This document shows positions 1 through 8,150 of a DNA stretch of 37,473 bases, in pieces; the stretch's first letter is position 1; each line of letters begins with the position of its first letter. The DNA comes from an uncultured Eubacterium sp. (GTDB lineage Bacteria > Bacillota > Clostridia > Lachnospirales > Lachnospiraceae). The translations under genes were made by a program, and so were the position numbers. The notes below the pieces were generated by a model, which worked only from the letters and a program-made list of their open reading frames with translations, was not told the DNA's origin and made no database searches. The stretch spans positions 1-37,473 of the forward strand of contig CAJTZN010000039.1 of assembly GCA_910584065.1 (NCBI GenBank). The letters are read 5' to 3'.

Positions 1-777
1 ATGAGGCGAGAATATATCCAGAAACAGATGTTTGGGGTTTTGACCCTGACATCATGGGATGAGGAATGGGCGAGGTCATTCTGGAGCAATGTCCATGCGC
101 TGTCTAAGGAAGGATTAGTATCGGTCTCCAGTCAACTCGGAAGAGAGGCTGTGAATGAAGGAAACTTTGTGGCGTCTGTGGGAGAGTTTTATGAGGAAGC
201 TTTATCGGAACATGTTTTCTGTTCGGATGCTGCAGGAAAGATTCCGGTCTATCGGTACGAAGTTGCTGTTCCCCGTGCGAGGAAGGTTAAAAATATGGTA
301 ACAGGTGTTGCGAGCTGGACGGAGCACAAGGAGCAGGCATTGCAATTTCTCAAACTTCTGAACTGTGATGAAACATTGGCTAATCTAATGAGTTTTGGGA
401 TTGAGGGACGGGATTATCATCTCTCGGACGGGTATGTGGAGGACAGCAACGGTATGGATGCGTTCTGTATGGCAAATATTCAGATTACCTACCCATCGGG
501 GGCAGAGCAGAAAGATAAGAGAGAGTCGCTGAGGAAGCTCAATGAGAGGTTTCAGGTTTCAGAATTTGAGGGGTTCACGCTTGACACGAAAAAGATAAAG
601 AATTATAAAAAGATCGTGGATGTCGTGGATGGGGCGTATCTTAAATTCTTGACAGAAGATGAAAAGGAAACGGAAGAAATTTTTGACGAATTGGATAAGG
701 AACTGAAATCCCTTGATATCAACACGGCTGTTGCCCAGTGTAACCGGCAGTATAAGAAATGGAAAGCGCTACATTGA
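1..777 (+). CDS. ABC transporter solute-binding lipoprotein, C-terminal part (DUF3502-like), 5' truncated
   Basis: The frame is open from base 1, so this is probably the last 258 residues of a longer protein rather than a gene starting at the first ATG. The C-terminus resembles the DUF3502 end of large extracellular sugar-binding lipoproteins (LplA type) of Firmicutes: a stretch on 'YKKIVDVVDGAYLKFL', then an acidic helix, then 'NRQYKKWKAL' at the very end. Such proteins normally exceed 480 residues and deliver oligosaccharides to an importer made of two membrane proteins. No importer genes follow; the next gene begins 13 bases after the stop and belongs to an export-type module, so the importer genes should lie upstream of the window. 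Family call is moderate; truncation by the window edge is very likely. Confidence 0.7.
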   Translation: MRREYIQKQMFGVLTLTSWDEEWARSFWSNVHALSKEGLVSVSSQLGREAVNEGNFVASVGEFYEEALSEHVFCSDAAGKIPVYRYEVAVPRARKVKNMVTGVASWTEHKEQALQFLKLLNCDETLANLMSFGIEGRDYHLSDGYVEDSNGMDAFCMANIQITYPSGAEQKDKRESLRKLNERFQVSEFEGFTLDTKKIKNYKKIVDVVDGAYLKFLTEDEKETEEIFDELDKELKSLDINTAVAQCNRQYKKWKALH

Positions 778-790
778 ATGGAGGATTTGC

Positions 791-1879
791 ATGAAACAAA
801 AAATATGGAGCATCATCTTCACCCTGTTACTGGCACTATCCCTGCTGACAGGGTGCGCATCCCGGCAGGGGACAAACACAGGAAAAAAAGAAGGCTATAT
901 GTACGGAGTCATGGGCGGCTGTACCGCCGCGGGAGGCGTGTACGTCGGAGGAGACGCCCTGCTCCACTACTACGATAAGGAGACGGCGTCGGACGTGATC
1001 CTGTGCCACAAACCGGACTGCAAGCACGAGGCGTATGACAGCGCGAGAAACCCCGATCCGGTCTGTGACGCGGCGCTGAACAAAGACCTCAGTATGAAAT
1101 GTATCCCTTTTATGGATGGGGAATACATTTATCTTTTCGGTGACAAGGATGTGGGCCGGGGCGTCATTTACCGCGAGAGGGCCGACGGGAGCGAGAGGGA
1201 ACAGCTGGCTGTGACGGAATATCAGTGTCTGGAAAACGCCAACGGCTACATAAAGGGAAATAAGGCGTATCTTGTGGGGAACCAGCCGGTCGTGACCGAG
1301 GATCCGGTTGGGGGAGTCGGAAGCAATAAATGCTATTATGTCCTGTTGGAAGTCGATCTGACGGACGGCACCTGCACGCCGCGCAGCGAGATCAAGCCCT
1401 ATGATTTTCAGGGGATGTTTCTGCTCGGAACGTCCGGGGATGAACTGTATTACTACTTTACTTACCGGGGAAATCCCCCTGATAGGGGAAATCCCCCTGA
1501 TAGGGGGAATGGCGGGGATCTGGATGAACTCGCGGAGGCGGAAGACATTTGTGATATCTATGCGCTGAATATGAATACCGGAGAGGTGTCGCTGAAACTT
1601 GCGGATGAAAAAGGTAAGGGATATTCCCCCCAGGGCATGCACGAGGGCACGCTTTTGTTGGAAAAATCGGGAGAGGCCGGGAAATGGTATCAGTGCCGGC
1701 TGGAGGACGGCAGCATAACGGCCGCCGAAGAAGAGTTTTCCCTGCCGGGGACCTGTTTTGACCAGTGGGTCGTTTACTGGGACGAGGAAAGTATGGTAAT
1801 GGCGGAGTGGGAAGACGTGGAACAGAAAAATGGGAAAAAACTGCTGAGTAAGCCGCTTGGCGGGGTAAGTGAGGAATAA
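791..1879 (+). CDS. Cys-motif lipoprotein linked to an ABC exporter
   Basis: This is a 362-residue predicted lipoprotein. The start at 791 is chosen because GGAGG (780-784) precedes it and it yields a clean signal peptide: MKQK, a hydrophobic stretch and a lipobox L-T-G-C with Cys22 as lipidation site. An earlier in-frame ATG at 713 would bury the signal peptide. The mature part has a 'CHKPDCKH' motif near residue 75 and a further Cys soon after, followed by repeated Tyr/Gly-rich strands that suggest a beta-propeller-like fold. Residues about 226-240 contain a tandem duplication (GNPPDR twice) from an 18-bp DNA repeat. It lies directly upstream of an ABC ATPase and a large permease, so it is probably the extracytoplasmic partner of that exporter. 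I do not know its biochemical function. Confidence 0.75.
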   Translation: MKQKIWSIIFTLLLALSLLTGCASRQGTNTGKKEGYMYGVMGGCTAAGGVYVGGDALLHYYDKETASDVILCHKPDCKHEAYDSARNPDPVCDAALNKDLSMKCIPFMDGEYIYLFGDKDVGRGVIYRERADGSEREQLAVTEYQCLENANGYIKGNKAYLVGNQPVVTEDPVGGVGSNKCYYVLLEVDLTDGTCTPRSEIKPYDFQGMFLLGTSGDELYYYFTYRGNPPDRGNPPDRGNGGDLDELAEAEDICDIYALNMNTGEVSLKLADEKGKGYSPQGMHEGTLLLEKSGEAGKWYQCRLEDGSITAAEEEFSLPGTCFDQWVVYWDEESMVMAEWEDVEQKNGKKLLSKPLGGVSEE

Positions 1880-1943
1880 GCGCGGGAGAAGTGAGGGATA
1901 AGTGAGGGATAAGTGAGAAATAAGTCAGAAATGAGGGAGGAAT
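1867..1943 (+). repeat. 11-bp tandem repeat array between lipoprotein and ATPase genes
   Basis: Seven consecutive 11-base units stay in register. The best copies are AAGTGAGGGAT at 1889-1899 and 1900-1910, followed by AAGTGAGAAAT and AAGTCAGAAAT. The first unit (1867-1877) overlaps the lipoprotein stop codon, and the last (1933-1943) supplies the GGGAGG ribosome binding site of the next gene. An 11-bp period is close to one helical turn. Confidence 0.75.
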
Positions 1944-1947
1944 GACA

Positions 1948-2826
1948 ATGGAACTTGCGTGTAAGGATCTGCACAAAAAATACGGGAATTTTGAGGCGTT
2001 AAAGGGGATTGATTACACGTTTACCGAGGGCGTGTACGGCCTGCTTGGGCCGAACGGGGCGGGAAAATCCACCTGGATCGGCCTGCTCACATCCAATCTG
2101 AAGATTACGCAGGGGGAGATCCGCTGGAACGGGGAGCGCATCGACGCGCTGGGAAAAGAGTATGTGGCGAAGATCGGGTATGTCCCCCAGAACCAGAATC
2201 TGTTTCCCTATTTGACCGGGCGGGAGTTTATGCTGTATATGGCGGCGCTCAAAGGGGTCGAGACGAAACAGGCGAAACAACAGATTCCGGAACTTTTGTC
2301 AAAAGTGAATCTCTCGCAGCAGGCGGAAAAAAAGATCCGTTCGTATTCCGGGGGCATGAAACAGCGGCTTCTGATCGCGCAGTCGCTGCTCGGCAGTCCG
2401 GAACTGATCGTTATGGATGAGCCGACCGCCGGTCTGGATCCGCGGGAGCGCATTCGCATCCGCAACCTGATCTCCGGCATCAGTCTGAATAAGATCATAT
2501 TGATCGCGACCCATGTCGTTTCGGATGTGGAATATATTTCGCGGGAAATCCTCCTGCTCAGGCGGGGGGAACTGGTGAAAGCGGGGCCGGCGGAAAAACT
2601 GGAGAGCGGTCTGCAGGGCATTGTGCGCGAGCGGAAAACGGAGCGGGGGGAACTGGATGATTTTGTGCGCTCCCATCTCGTGGTGGAGATACGACGCGAG
2701 CAGGAGGACATTTACGTGAGATACCTGCAGCGGGAGGGCGGGGAGGAAGATACCGCCGTGCGCCCGGGGCTTGACGACGTGTATCTCTACCATTTTCAGG
2801 AGGAGGGAGAGAATGTTTTTTCATGA
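1948..2826 (+). CDS. ABC transporter ATP-binding protein
   Basis: This 292-residue ABC ATPase has Walker A GPNGAGKST near residue 36, the signature SYSGGMKQRL, Walker B LIVMDEPTAGLDP and a switch His in 'ATHVVSDVE'. A C-terminal extension of about 85 residues is typical of ATPases that pair with ABC-2 exporters. The ATG at 1948 is preferred over 1942 because GGGAGG at 1935-1940 sits 7 bases from it and only 1 base from the earlier ATG. The gene overlaps the downstream permease by 14 bases, which implies translational coupling, so the ATPase probably powers that permease. Substrate is unknown; neighbours suggest export or envelope protection rather than uptake. Confidence 0.9.
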   Translation: MELACKDLHKKYGNFEALKGIDYTFTEGVYGLLGPNGAGKSTWIGLLTSNLKITQGEIRWNGERIDALGKEYVAKIGYVPQNQNLFPYLTGREFMLYMAALKGVETKQAKQQIPELLSKVNLSQQAEKKIRSYSGGMKQRLLIAQSLLGSPELIVMDEPTAGLDPRERIRIRNLISGISLNKIILIATHVVSDVEYISREILLLRRGELVKAGPAEKLESGLQGIVRERKTERGELDDFVRSHLVVEIRREQEDIYVRYLQREGGEEDTAVRPGLDDVYLYHFQEEGENVFS

Positions 2827-4933
2827 ATGCAGGAAGATAGTGAAAAACAGCACTGTCTGGGGTCTTTTGTTTCTTTTGCTTTTTGTCAACGCGGCAACGA
2901 TATATTATGTGGATAACAGGGAGTTGGACGCGGGGATGTACCGGGAAGTGTGGGAAGAAGTCGAGAGTGCGCCGGCTGGAGAGGCGTTGGATGTCGTGGC
3001 GGAGGGACGGGAACGAAGTGTTACAGAAGGGCGGGAACGAAGTGTTACAGAAGGGCGGGAACGGAGTTTTACAGAAGGGCAGGAATGGAGTTTTACAGAG
3101 GAACAGGATGTTGTCACCGACGCGGTGCGAAAGGAGATTGAAGCGGTGCAGGGATACCGGGAGTACCGGGAGCAGATTCTCCGGAATGCGGCGGCGATGC
3201 GTATTTTTTCGGAGAAGGGGAGTTTTGCGCAAAAAAATATCGTAGAAACAGAGGACCACTTTCGAAAACTGGGGGATATTGATACGGCTTTGGGGCCGTC
3301 GGCAGGCATCCGCCATATTTTTTCCAGGGTGACGGCGATCTATGTAATCTTGTTTTTGTGTTATGTTGGGTATCTTCTGTTCATCCGGGACGGGGAAACT
3401 GGTATAGAGACGATGCTGCGGACGTCGAAGAACGGAGGGGTCCGTTTCTGTCTGTGCAAGATGGCGGTCCATGTGGCGGCTGCGGGCGCGGCGTCGTTTA
3501 TCTGCTATATTTGTAACGTGGTGCAGCAGCATTTGATGTACGGGTTCGGGGATCTGTCCCGCAGCATTCAGTCCGTGCCGGAATACCAGTCGTGCGGCCG
3601 GATCTTGTCTGTGAGGGGATTTATTATGTGCGGTGTGCTGCTCTGCGTTCTGAGCTGCGTGGGAATGGCGCTTCTTATTGGCATGGTCTGTGCTATGAGC
3701 AGGCATAAGGTCTCGATGCTTCTGATCCTGTTCGGCCTTGCAGCCGTGTGCGCGGCGGATTATGTGTTCGTTCCGCTCGATTCGCTGTGGGGCTGGACGA
3801 AATATTTGAATCCGTGTTTTTTCCTTGATGCCGGGGAAGTGCTGGGGAAATACGTGAACCTCAATATCATGAATGGTTTATGGCCTTACGCGCCTACGCT
3901 CTTTGCCCTGCTGTTCACCGCGGTTTTACTGTGCGGGGCTGGCACGGTGATCGGTTTTGCCAGACATCTTGAAGGAGGACGCCATGAGAAAGGGGTACGC
4001 CGTGAACGGGGTGGGGCTTCGAAATTTGCGGTATTTGCGCGGAAGAGATGGCATTTTTCCCTCAGATATTATGAGAGGGTAAAGATCCGGCGGGAGAGCC
4101 GTCTGTGTTTGGTCGCTGTTTTTTTTCTCATTCTGGCAGCAGGAGTTTCTTATAAGGACAGGATTACGTTTGCCGATGAGGATGAGTACTACTACTATTG
4201 CTATATGAAGCAGCTCGAGGGGGAGAGGACGCCGGAGAAGGCAGAGTTTCTGGAGGCGGAGAACAGGGAATTTGACAGGATGGCGAAAAAGCGGCAGGAG
4301 ATGTTAGATAGCGGCGCGGGCGATGAGGCGCTGTATGCGGTTACGGGGGAGCGGATGCGAAAGTGGAATGGATTTACGCGGGCGCTGGAACGGGATCGGT
4401 ATCTGGAGCAGAACCAGCTCGATACCTATGTGTACGAGGATGGTTTTTTCGGACTTTTTGATATGGAGCAGACGGAAAATAAGATGTTGCTGTTAGGAAG
4501 CCTGGTGTTTTGCGTGATCGTGCTGAGCGGGGTATTTGCCGCCGATGAAGAGAGGAAGATCGGGACGCTTCTGCGTCTGACGAGAGAGGGGGCGGGGCGG
4601 CAGGCGTGGATCAAAGTATTCTGCTCGTTCGAGGTCGCCGTTCTCGGTCTGCTAATCTGCTATCTACCGCAGTTTGCCGTTTTTATCCGGCTGTACGGGG
4701 TGGCGGGATTGGATGCTCCTGCCCCGTGCATCGGCGTGTGGCAGGGGATCGGTTTTCCATGCGCCGTATGGGTGTGGATACTGATCCGGTATGCGCTGCG
4801 TCTGGCGGTACTGGTCGGCTGGACGGTGTGCATTCTTTTGATCTCCGCAAAAACGAAACATGTACTGCTGACCATGCTGTTTTCATTTGTGCCGGTTGTG
4901 ATCGCGGGAGTTGTCATGTTTCTGGGTATGTAG
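2813..4933 (+). CDS. Large ABC-2-type permease with two membrane modules
   Basis: This 706-residue membrane protein overlaps the ATPase gene by 14 bases; ATG 2813 follows AGGAGGGA at about 2800-2808. It begins with a cytoplasmic 'FFHECRKIVKN' and a first membrane segment at about residues 17-35, followed by an extracellular stretch and several helices up to about residue 385. A basic linker comes next, then a second copy of the same plan: 'VKIRRESR', a membrane segment, an acidic extracellular loop and four or five more helices to the end. It therefore looks like two ABC-2 half-permeases in one chain. Residues about 65-97 are four 8-residue repeats (GRERSVTE-like) from a 24-bp tandem repeat. 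The linker contains an out-of-frame SD-ATG at 3984. Substrate unknown. Confidence 0.8.
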   Translation: MFFHECRKIVKNSTVWGLLFLLLFVNAATIYYVDNRELDAGMYREVWEEVESAPAGEALDVVAEGRERSVTEGRERSVTEGRERSFTEGQEWSFTEEQDVVTDAVRKEIEAVQGYREYREQILRNAAAMRIFSEKGSFAQKNIVETEDHFRKLGDIDTALGPSAGIRHIFSRVTAIYVILFLCYVGYLLFIRDGETGIETMLRTSKNGGVRFCLCKMAVHVAAAGAASFICYICNVVQQHLMYGFGDLSRSIQSVPEYQSCGRILSVRGFIMCGVLLCVLSCVGMALLIGMVCAMSRHKVSMLLILFGLAAVCAADYVFVPLDSLWGWTKYLNPCFFLDAGEVLGKYVNLNIMNGLWPYAPTLFALLFTAVLLCGAGTVIGFARHLEGGRHEKGVRRERGGASKFAVFARKRWHFSLRYYERVKIRRESRLCLVAVFFLILAAGVSYKDRITFADEDEYYYYCYMKQLEGERTPEKAEFLEAENREFDRMAKKRQEMLDSGAGDEALYAVTGERMRKWNGFTRALERDRYLEQNQLDTYVYEDGFFGLFDMEQTENKMLLLGSLVFCVIVLSGVFAADEERKIGTLLRLTREGAGRQAWIKVFCSFEVAVLGLLICYLPQFAVFIRLYGVAGLDAPAPCIGVWQGIGFPCAVWVWILIRYALRLAVLVGWTVCILLISAKTKHVLLTMLFSFVPVVIAGVVMFLGM
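3008..3103 (+). repeat. 24-bp tandem repeat, four copies, inside permease gene
   Basis: Four 24-base units begin at 3008, 3032, 3056 and 3080 (core CGGGAACGAAGTGTTACAGA, diverging in the last two). The period is a multiple of three, so each unit adds eight residues and the reading frame is kept. The repeats fall in the predicted extracellular region after the first membrane segment. Confidence 0.85.
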
Positions 4934-4939
4934 AGGTTG

Positions 4940-4988
4940 AAAAAATGCGGTACCGCACACCATGCAAAATGTGAGCGGTACCGCATCG
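4940..4988 (-). terminator. Rho-independent terminator of the beta-helix gene
   Basis: Read on the minus strand, ATGCGGTACCGC and its mate GCGGTACCGCAT form a 12-bp stem (plus-strand arms 4944-4955 and 4974-4985), followed by TTTTT (plus A-run 4940-4944). The orientation fits termination of the minus-strand gene ending at 5049. It sits only a few bases past the plus-strand permease stop, where the plus-strand U-run is missing. Confidence 0.75.
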
Positions 4989-5048
4989 TCCTATCCTATT
5001 GTTGTGCTTGGTTTCTGCACATGGATCCATCCGTTAAAACGTATTTAG

Positions 5049-6284
5049 TCATACAAATTCATACTTTGTATAGTGCTTATCGCTCAGTGCGATATAGGGA
5101 ATGTCCCGGTTGCTGATGGCGAAATAGCGCAAAACGGCATTGGGGCCGAGCGTATTGTGTTTCATGCTCTCGATGGAAGCCTCGGAGAAGCTGCAGTAGG
5201 TGGCAGGGTACTGCGCCGCGATGTCGCCGTCCGGTTCCTTGTGGTTTCCTTTTGCAAAAAACGGCATGTACACGTTATTAAATGTGTTGTCGCTGATGAT
5301 CGGATCAATGACGCCGCCCCGCATGAAGATTCCAAATTTTTCTTGCTGGATGTCGCTGCTGTTCCAGCCGGCTACAGTGTCAAACGTATTTCCTTTGATT
5401 ACGGCGTTTTTCCAGTTTTCCATCTGGATCGGACTCTGGACGCAGTTTTGGAACGTGCAGTTCAGTACGTTGACGTTGGTGTGGTATTTGTCCGGCGAGA
5501 AGCGGTGGGTGTCGATGCCGCGGTGGAGGTTGTAGAAACCGCAGTTCTGTATCGTGACATCGATATTCGGCGTCTTGTCAAATTTGGAGTATTTTCCGTT
5601 GAAACCGTTCGTCACTTTATCCGGGGTATCTAAGTTGATGGCGCAGCGCTCCCCGTTCTTATTATTCGAAAATGTGCAGTTTGAAACTGAGACGTTTTTC
5701 GAGGCGTCGATCTCGATAAAGTGCCCATCGCGCAGATTGGTGAAAGAAATATTTTCCACCGAGACGTTCTGGCAGTGCGGAATGCGGATCGCTTCGCTCT
5801 TGTTGCACTTGCCGAGGTTCATCGTGACCTTGCCCTCACCTTTGATGCGGATGTTCTTTTCGCCATTGTAGCCGCCCACGACGCCTTTTTTCGTAATCCT
5901 CGAGCCGCGGACGCACTCGATCATGACGTGGCCCGCTTTTAGCGCTTTCGTGTGCGTGTTGTTCGTTTTATTCATGACAACGCCGTCTTTCAAAACGACG
6001 GTGACGTTTGACGGGATGAGGATCGCGTTGGTGAGGTTATAGGTCCCCTTTTTCAGCGTCAGCGTGCCGCCTCCCTTTTTCGACATGAAATCGAGATAGG
6101 AGCGGATCGTCAGGTAATGTTTCGTGTACTTATTGTAAGCTTTTGATTTCATGTACTTATTTTTGTACGGTTTTGAACTGGCGGACAGAGTAAAGTTCTT
6201 TTTGGCCTCTGCCTCCTTGCCGGCAGAAACACAGAACGTGATGCCGAGCAGGATAAAAAGTAGTGATCGAATTATTTTTTTCAT
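5049..6284 (-). CDS. Secreted right-handed beta-helix protein (pectate-lyase-like fold)
   Basis: This 411-residue protein has a signal peptide (MKKIIRSLLF..., predicted cleavage near AEA-KK) and no wall anchor. From about residue 80 it contains short repeating strands such as 'NVTVVLKDG', 'NVSVENISFTNLRDGHFIEIDASKNVSVSNCTF' in part, and further N-V-T/C-x-F repeats, the pattern of a parallel beta-helix. This fold is used by polysaccharide lyases and GH28-type hydrolases, and also by non-enzymatic surface proteins, so no catalytic assignment is made. The start has GGAGAAAG upstream. It lies 90 bases after prfC on the same strand and has its own terminator. It may act on a host or plant glycan outside the cell; that is inference. 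Confidence 0.75.
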   Translation of the reverse strand: MKKIIRSLLFILLGITFCVSAGKEAEAKKNFTLSASSKPYKNKYMKSKAYNKYTKHYLTIRSYLDFMSKKGGGTLTLKKGTYNLTNAILIPSNVTVVLKDGVVMNKTNNTHTKALKAGHVMIECVRGSRITKKGVVGGYNGEKNIRIKGEGKVTMNLGKCNKSEAIRIPHCQNVSVENISFTNLRDGHFIEIDASKNVSVSNCTFSNNKNGERCAINLDTPDKVTNGFNGKYSKFDKTPNIDVTIQNCGFYNLHRGIDTHRFSPDKYHTNVNVLNCTFQNCVQSPIQMENWKNAVIKGNTFDTVAGWNSSDIQQEKFGIFMRGGVIDPIISDNTFNNVYMPFFAKGNHKEPDGDIAAQYPATYCSFSEASIESMKHNTLGPNAVLRYFAISNRDIPYIALSDKHYTKYEFV

Positions 6285-6374
6285 TATCTTTCTCCATTCT
6301 TATATGATGTAGCGCCGATTTCTTTTCGCCCGCGATGGTAGCAGTGCGGCTCGTATCGGCAACGGTACCGTCCG

Positions 6375-7991
6375 CTAGCGCGCGGCGTTGGATACCTCGC
6401 CGAGACGGAGTCCCTCGTTCCGCTCGAGTACGGTCTGGATGCTCCACGGGTGGGTGAACAAAAGCAGCGGGTGGTCTTTGAAATCCTTGACCCGTTTCGT
6501 GTCCGAGGTGACGGACAGGCTGTTTACGTCGATGTCCTCATTTTCGATCCAGCGTACATGTTCATACGGCAGCTGTTCCATGCGGATTTCCACATTGTAT
6601 TCGTTCTGCAGCCGGTACTGCAGCACTTCAAACTGAAGGACGCCGACGACGCCGACGATGATTTCCTCCATACCGGTATTGAATTCCTGGAAGATCTGGA
6701 TGGCGCCCTCAAGCGCAATCTGCGTAATCCCTTTCATAAACTGTTTGCGCTTCATCGTATCGACCTGGCGCACGCGCGCGAAATGCTCGGGCGCGAACGT
6801 CGGGATGCCGGCGTAGCAGATGTCTGTGCCGGCCGTGCACAGTGTATCGCCGATGGAAAAGATACCGGGGTCGAAAATGCCGATGATGTCTCCGGCGTAC
6901 GCCTCTTCGACGTGTTTGCGCTCCTGCGCCATCATCTGCTGCGGCTGGGCGAGCCGTATCTTTTTGCCGCCCTGGACGTGCATGACTTCCATGCCCGCCG
7001 TGAATTTGCCGGAACAGATGCGCATGAACGCGATGCGGTCGCGGTGCGCTTTGTTCATATTCGCCTGTATCTTAAATATGAAGGCGGAGAAATCATCCGA
7101 AAAAGGACTGATCGGCGTATCCCCCGAGTTTCGCGGGAGTGGGGACGTCGTCATCGAGAGGAAATGCTGCAAAAATGTCTCGACGCCAAAGTTCGTGAGT
7201 GCCGAGCCGAAGAAAACCGGAGAGAGTTTGCCGGCGCGCACTTTCTCCAGGTCAAATTCGTCGCTGGCCCCGTCCAGAAGCTCAATCTCATCGACGAGGA
7301 TGTCGTGGTATTCTTTCGTGATCAGATCATCCAGGCCGCTGTCACCGAGCTGTGCTTCCACGGATTCCACTTTGTGTCCGTTATCCGACGGCAGAAAGCG
7401 GGAGATCATTTTCGTATTTCTGTCATATACCCCTTTGAAGTTTTTGCCGGAACCGATCGGCCAGTTGACCGGGCATGTGCGGATGCCGAGCACGTTTTCA
7501 ATCTCGTCGATCAGTTCAAACGGATCCCTGGCTTCGCGGTCCATTTTATTGACAAAGGTAAAAATGGGGATTCCCCGCATCACGCAGACTTTAAACAGCT
7601 TGATCGTCTGCGCCTCGACGCCTTTGGAGCCGTCGATGACCATGACGGCCGAGTCGGCGGCCATCAGCGTGCGGTATGTGTCTTCAGAAAAGTCCTGATG
7701 TCCCGGCGTGTCGAGAATATTGATGCAATATCCGTCGTAATTGAACTGGAGAACGGAAGAGGTGACGGAAATACCACGTTCCTTTTCGATTTCCATCCAG
7801 TCGGATACGGCGTGCTTCGCCGCTTTTCTCCCTTTCACCGAACCGGCCAGGTTGATCGCCCCGCCATACAGCAGGAATTTTTCTGTCAATGTCGTTTTAC
7901 CGGCGTCGGGGTGGGAGATGATCGCGAACGTGCGCCGCTTCTCGATCTCTTCTTTAGAAATGATTTCGTTTGTTTTCGATGTTCCGGACAT
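6375..7991 (-). CDS. prfC: Peptide chain release factor 3
   Basis: This 538-residue protein is a translational GTPase that recycles RF1 and RF2 from the ribosome after peptide release. It shows G1 SHPDAGKTT (residues 26-34), G3 DTPGHQD, G4 NKMD and the 'ERGISVTSS' switch region, followed by domain II and the RF3 C-terminal domain ending '...GEVSNAAR'. Length matches the family (about 530). ATG 7991 is chosen because GGAGG (plus 7997-8001) is 5 bases upstream; the in-frame ATG at 8003 has a weaker site and that GGAGG would then lie inside the coding sequence. The leader contains a terminator-like hairpin at 8024-8051. The gene lies downstream of tRNA-Gln but behind that gene's terminator. Confidence 0.97.
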   Translation of the reverse strand: MSGTSKTNEIISKEEIEKRRTFAIISHPDAGKTTLTEKFLLYGGAINLAGSVKGRKAAKHAVSDWMEIEKERGISVTSSVLQFNYDGYCINILDTPGHQDFSEDTYRTLMAADSAVMVIDGSKGVEAQTIKLFKVCVMRGIPIFTFVNKMDREARDPFELIDEIENVLGIRTCPVNWPIGSGKNFKGVYDRNTKMISRFLPSDNGHKVESVEAQLGDSGLDDLITKEYHDILVDEIELLDGASDEFDLEKVRAGKLSPVFFGSALTNFGVETFLQHFLSMTTSPLPRNSGDTPISPFSDDFSAFIFKIQANMNKAHRDRIAFMRICSGKFTAGMEVMHVQGGKKIRLAQPQQMMAQERKHVEEAYAGDIIGIFDPGIFSIGDTLCTAGTDICYAGIPTFAPEHFARVRQVDTMKRKQFMKGITQIALEGAIQIFQEFNTGMEEIIVGVVGVLQFEVLQYRLQNEYNVEIRMEQLPYEHVRWIENEDIDVNSLSVTSDTKRVKDFKDHPLLLFTHPWSIQTVLERNEGLRLGEVSNAAR

Positions 7992-8021
7992 GTCAGCCTC
8001 CATTTCTGTCGTTTCCCTTCG

Positions 8022-8051
8022 AAAAAAGCGCCGTGTAATGCCGACGCTTTT
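8022..8051 (-). promoter_or_regulatory. Terminator-like hairpin in the prfC leader
   Basis: On the minus strand, AAAAGCGTCG pairs with CGGCGCTTTT (one G-U) around an 8-base loop and ends in a six-T run (plus arms 8024-8033 and 8042-8051, A-run 8022-8027). It lies about 30 bases upstream of the prfC start and downstream of the tRNA terminator. It could be an attenuator or a backup terminator for tRNA read-through. Confidence 0.5.
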
Positions 8052-8108
8052 AAATAGTACAATGCTTCTAAAATACAATGTCAGATCCAAATGAATCCAA
8101 TATGGAAA

Positions 8109-8147
8109 AGAAAAGCTTTGAAGAACGAAACGTCATTCAAAGCTTTT
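8109..8147 (-). terminator. Terminator of tRNA-Gln
   Basis: On the minus strand AAAAGCTTTGAA and TTCAAAGCTTTT form a 12-bp stem, followed by CTTTTCC. It begins directly after the tRNA 3' end. The stem is symmetric and could act in both directions. Confidence 0.8.
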
Positions 8148-8150
8148 TAG

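Noticed and set aside
713..790. Earlier ATG of the lipoprotein gene
   Set aside because: It would overlap the upstream gene by 65 bases and hide the signal peptide; ATG 791 has GGAGG.
1867..1943. 11-bp array considered as a plasmid-type iteron or CRISPR
   Set aside because: No replication gene nearby, unit is short and degenerate, and it ends in a ribosome binding site.
3008..3103. Regular repeat considered as a CRISPR array
   Set aside because: Units are directly adjacent with no spacers, and they lie in frame in a coding gene.
2558..3706. Open frame of 382 codons on the minus strand over the ATPase and permease genes
   Set aside because: It is a His/Arg/Pro-rich shadow that crosses two well-supported genes and lacks a start signal.
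3984..4082. Small gene of 32 codons with good ribosome binding site
   Set aside because: Product has no membrane segment or known motif, and the long permease frame continues through it; kept only as a possible fusion trace.
6450..8057. Open frame of 535 codons on the plus strand opposite prfC
   Set aside because: It mirrors prfC codon structure, has no ribosome binding site and no recognisable protein; prfC on the minus strand is unambiguous.
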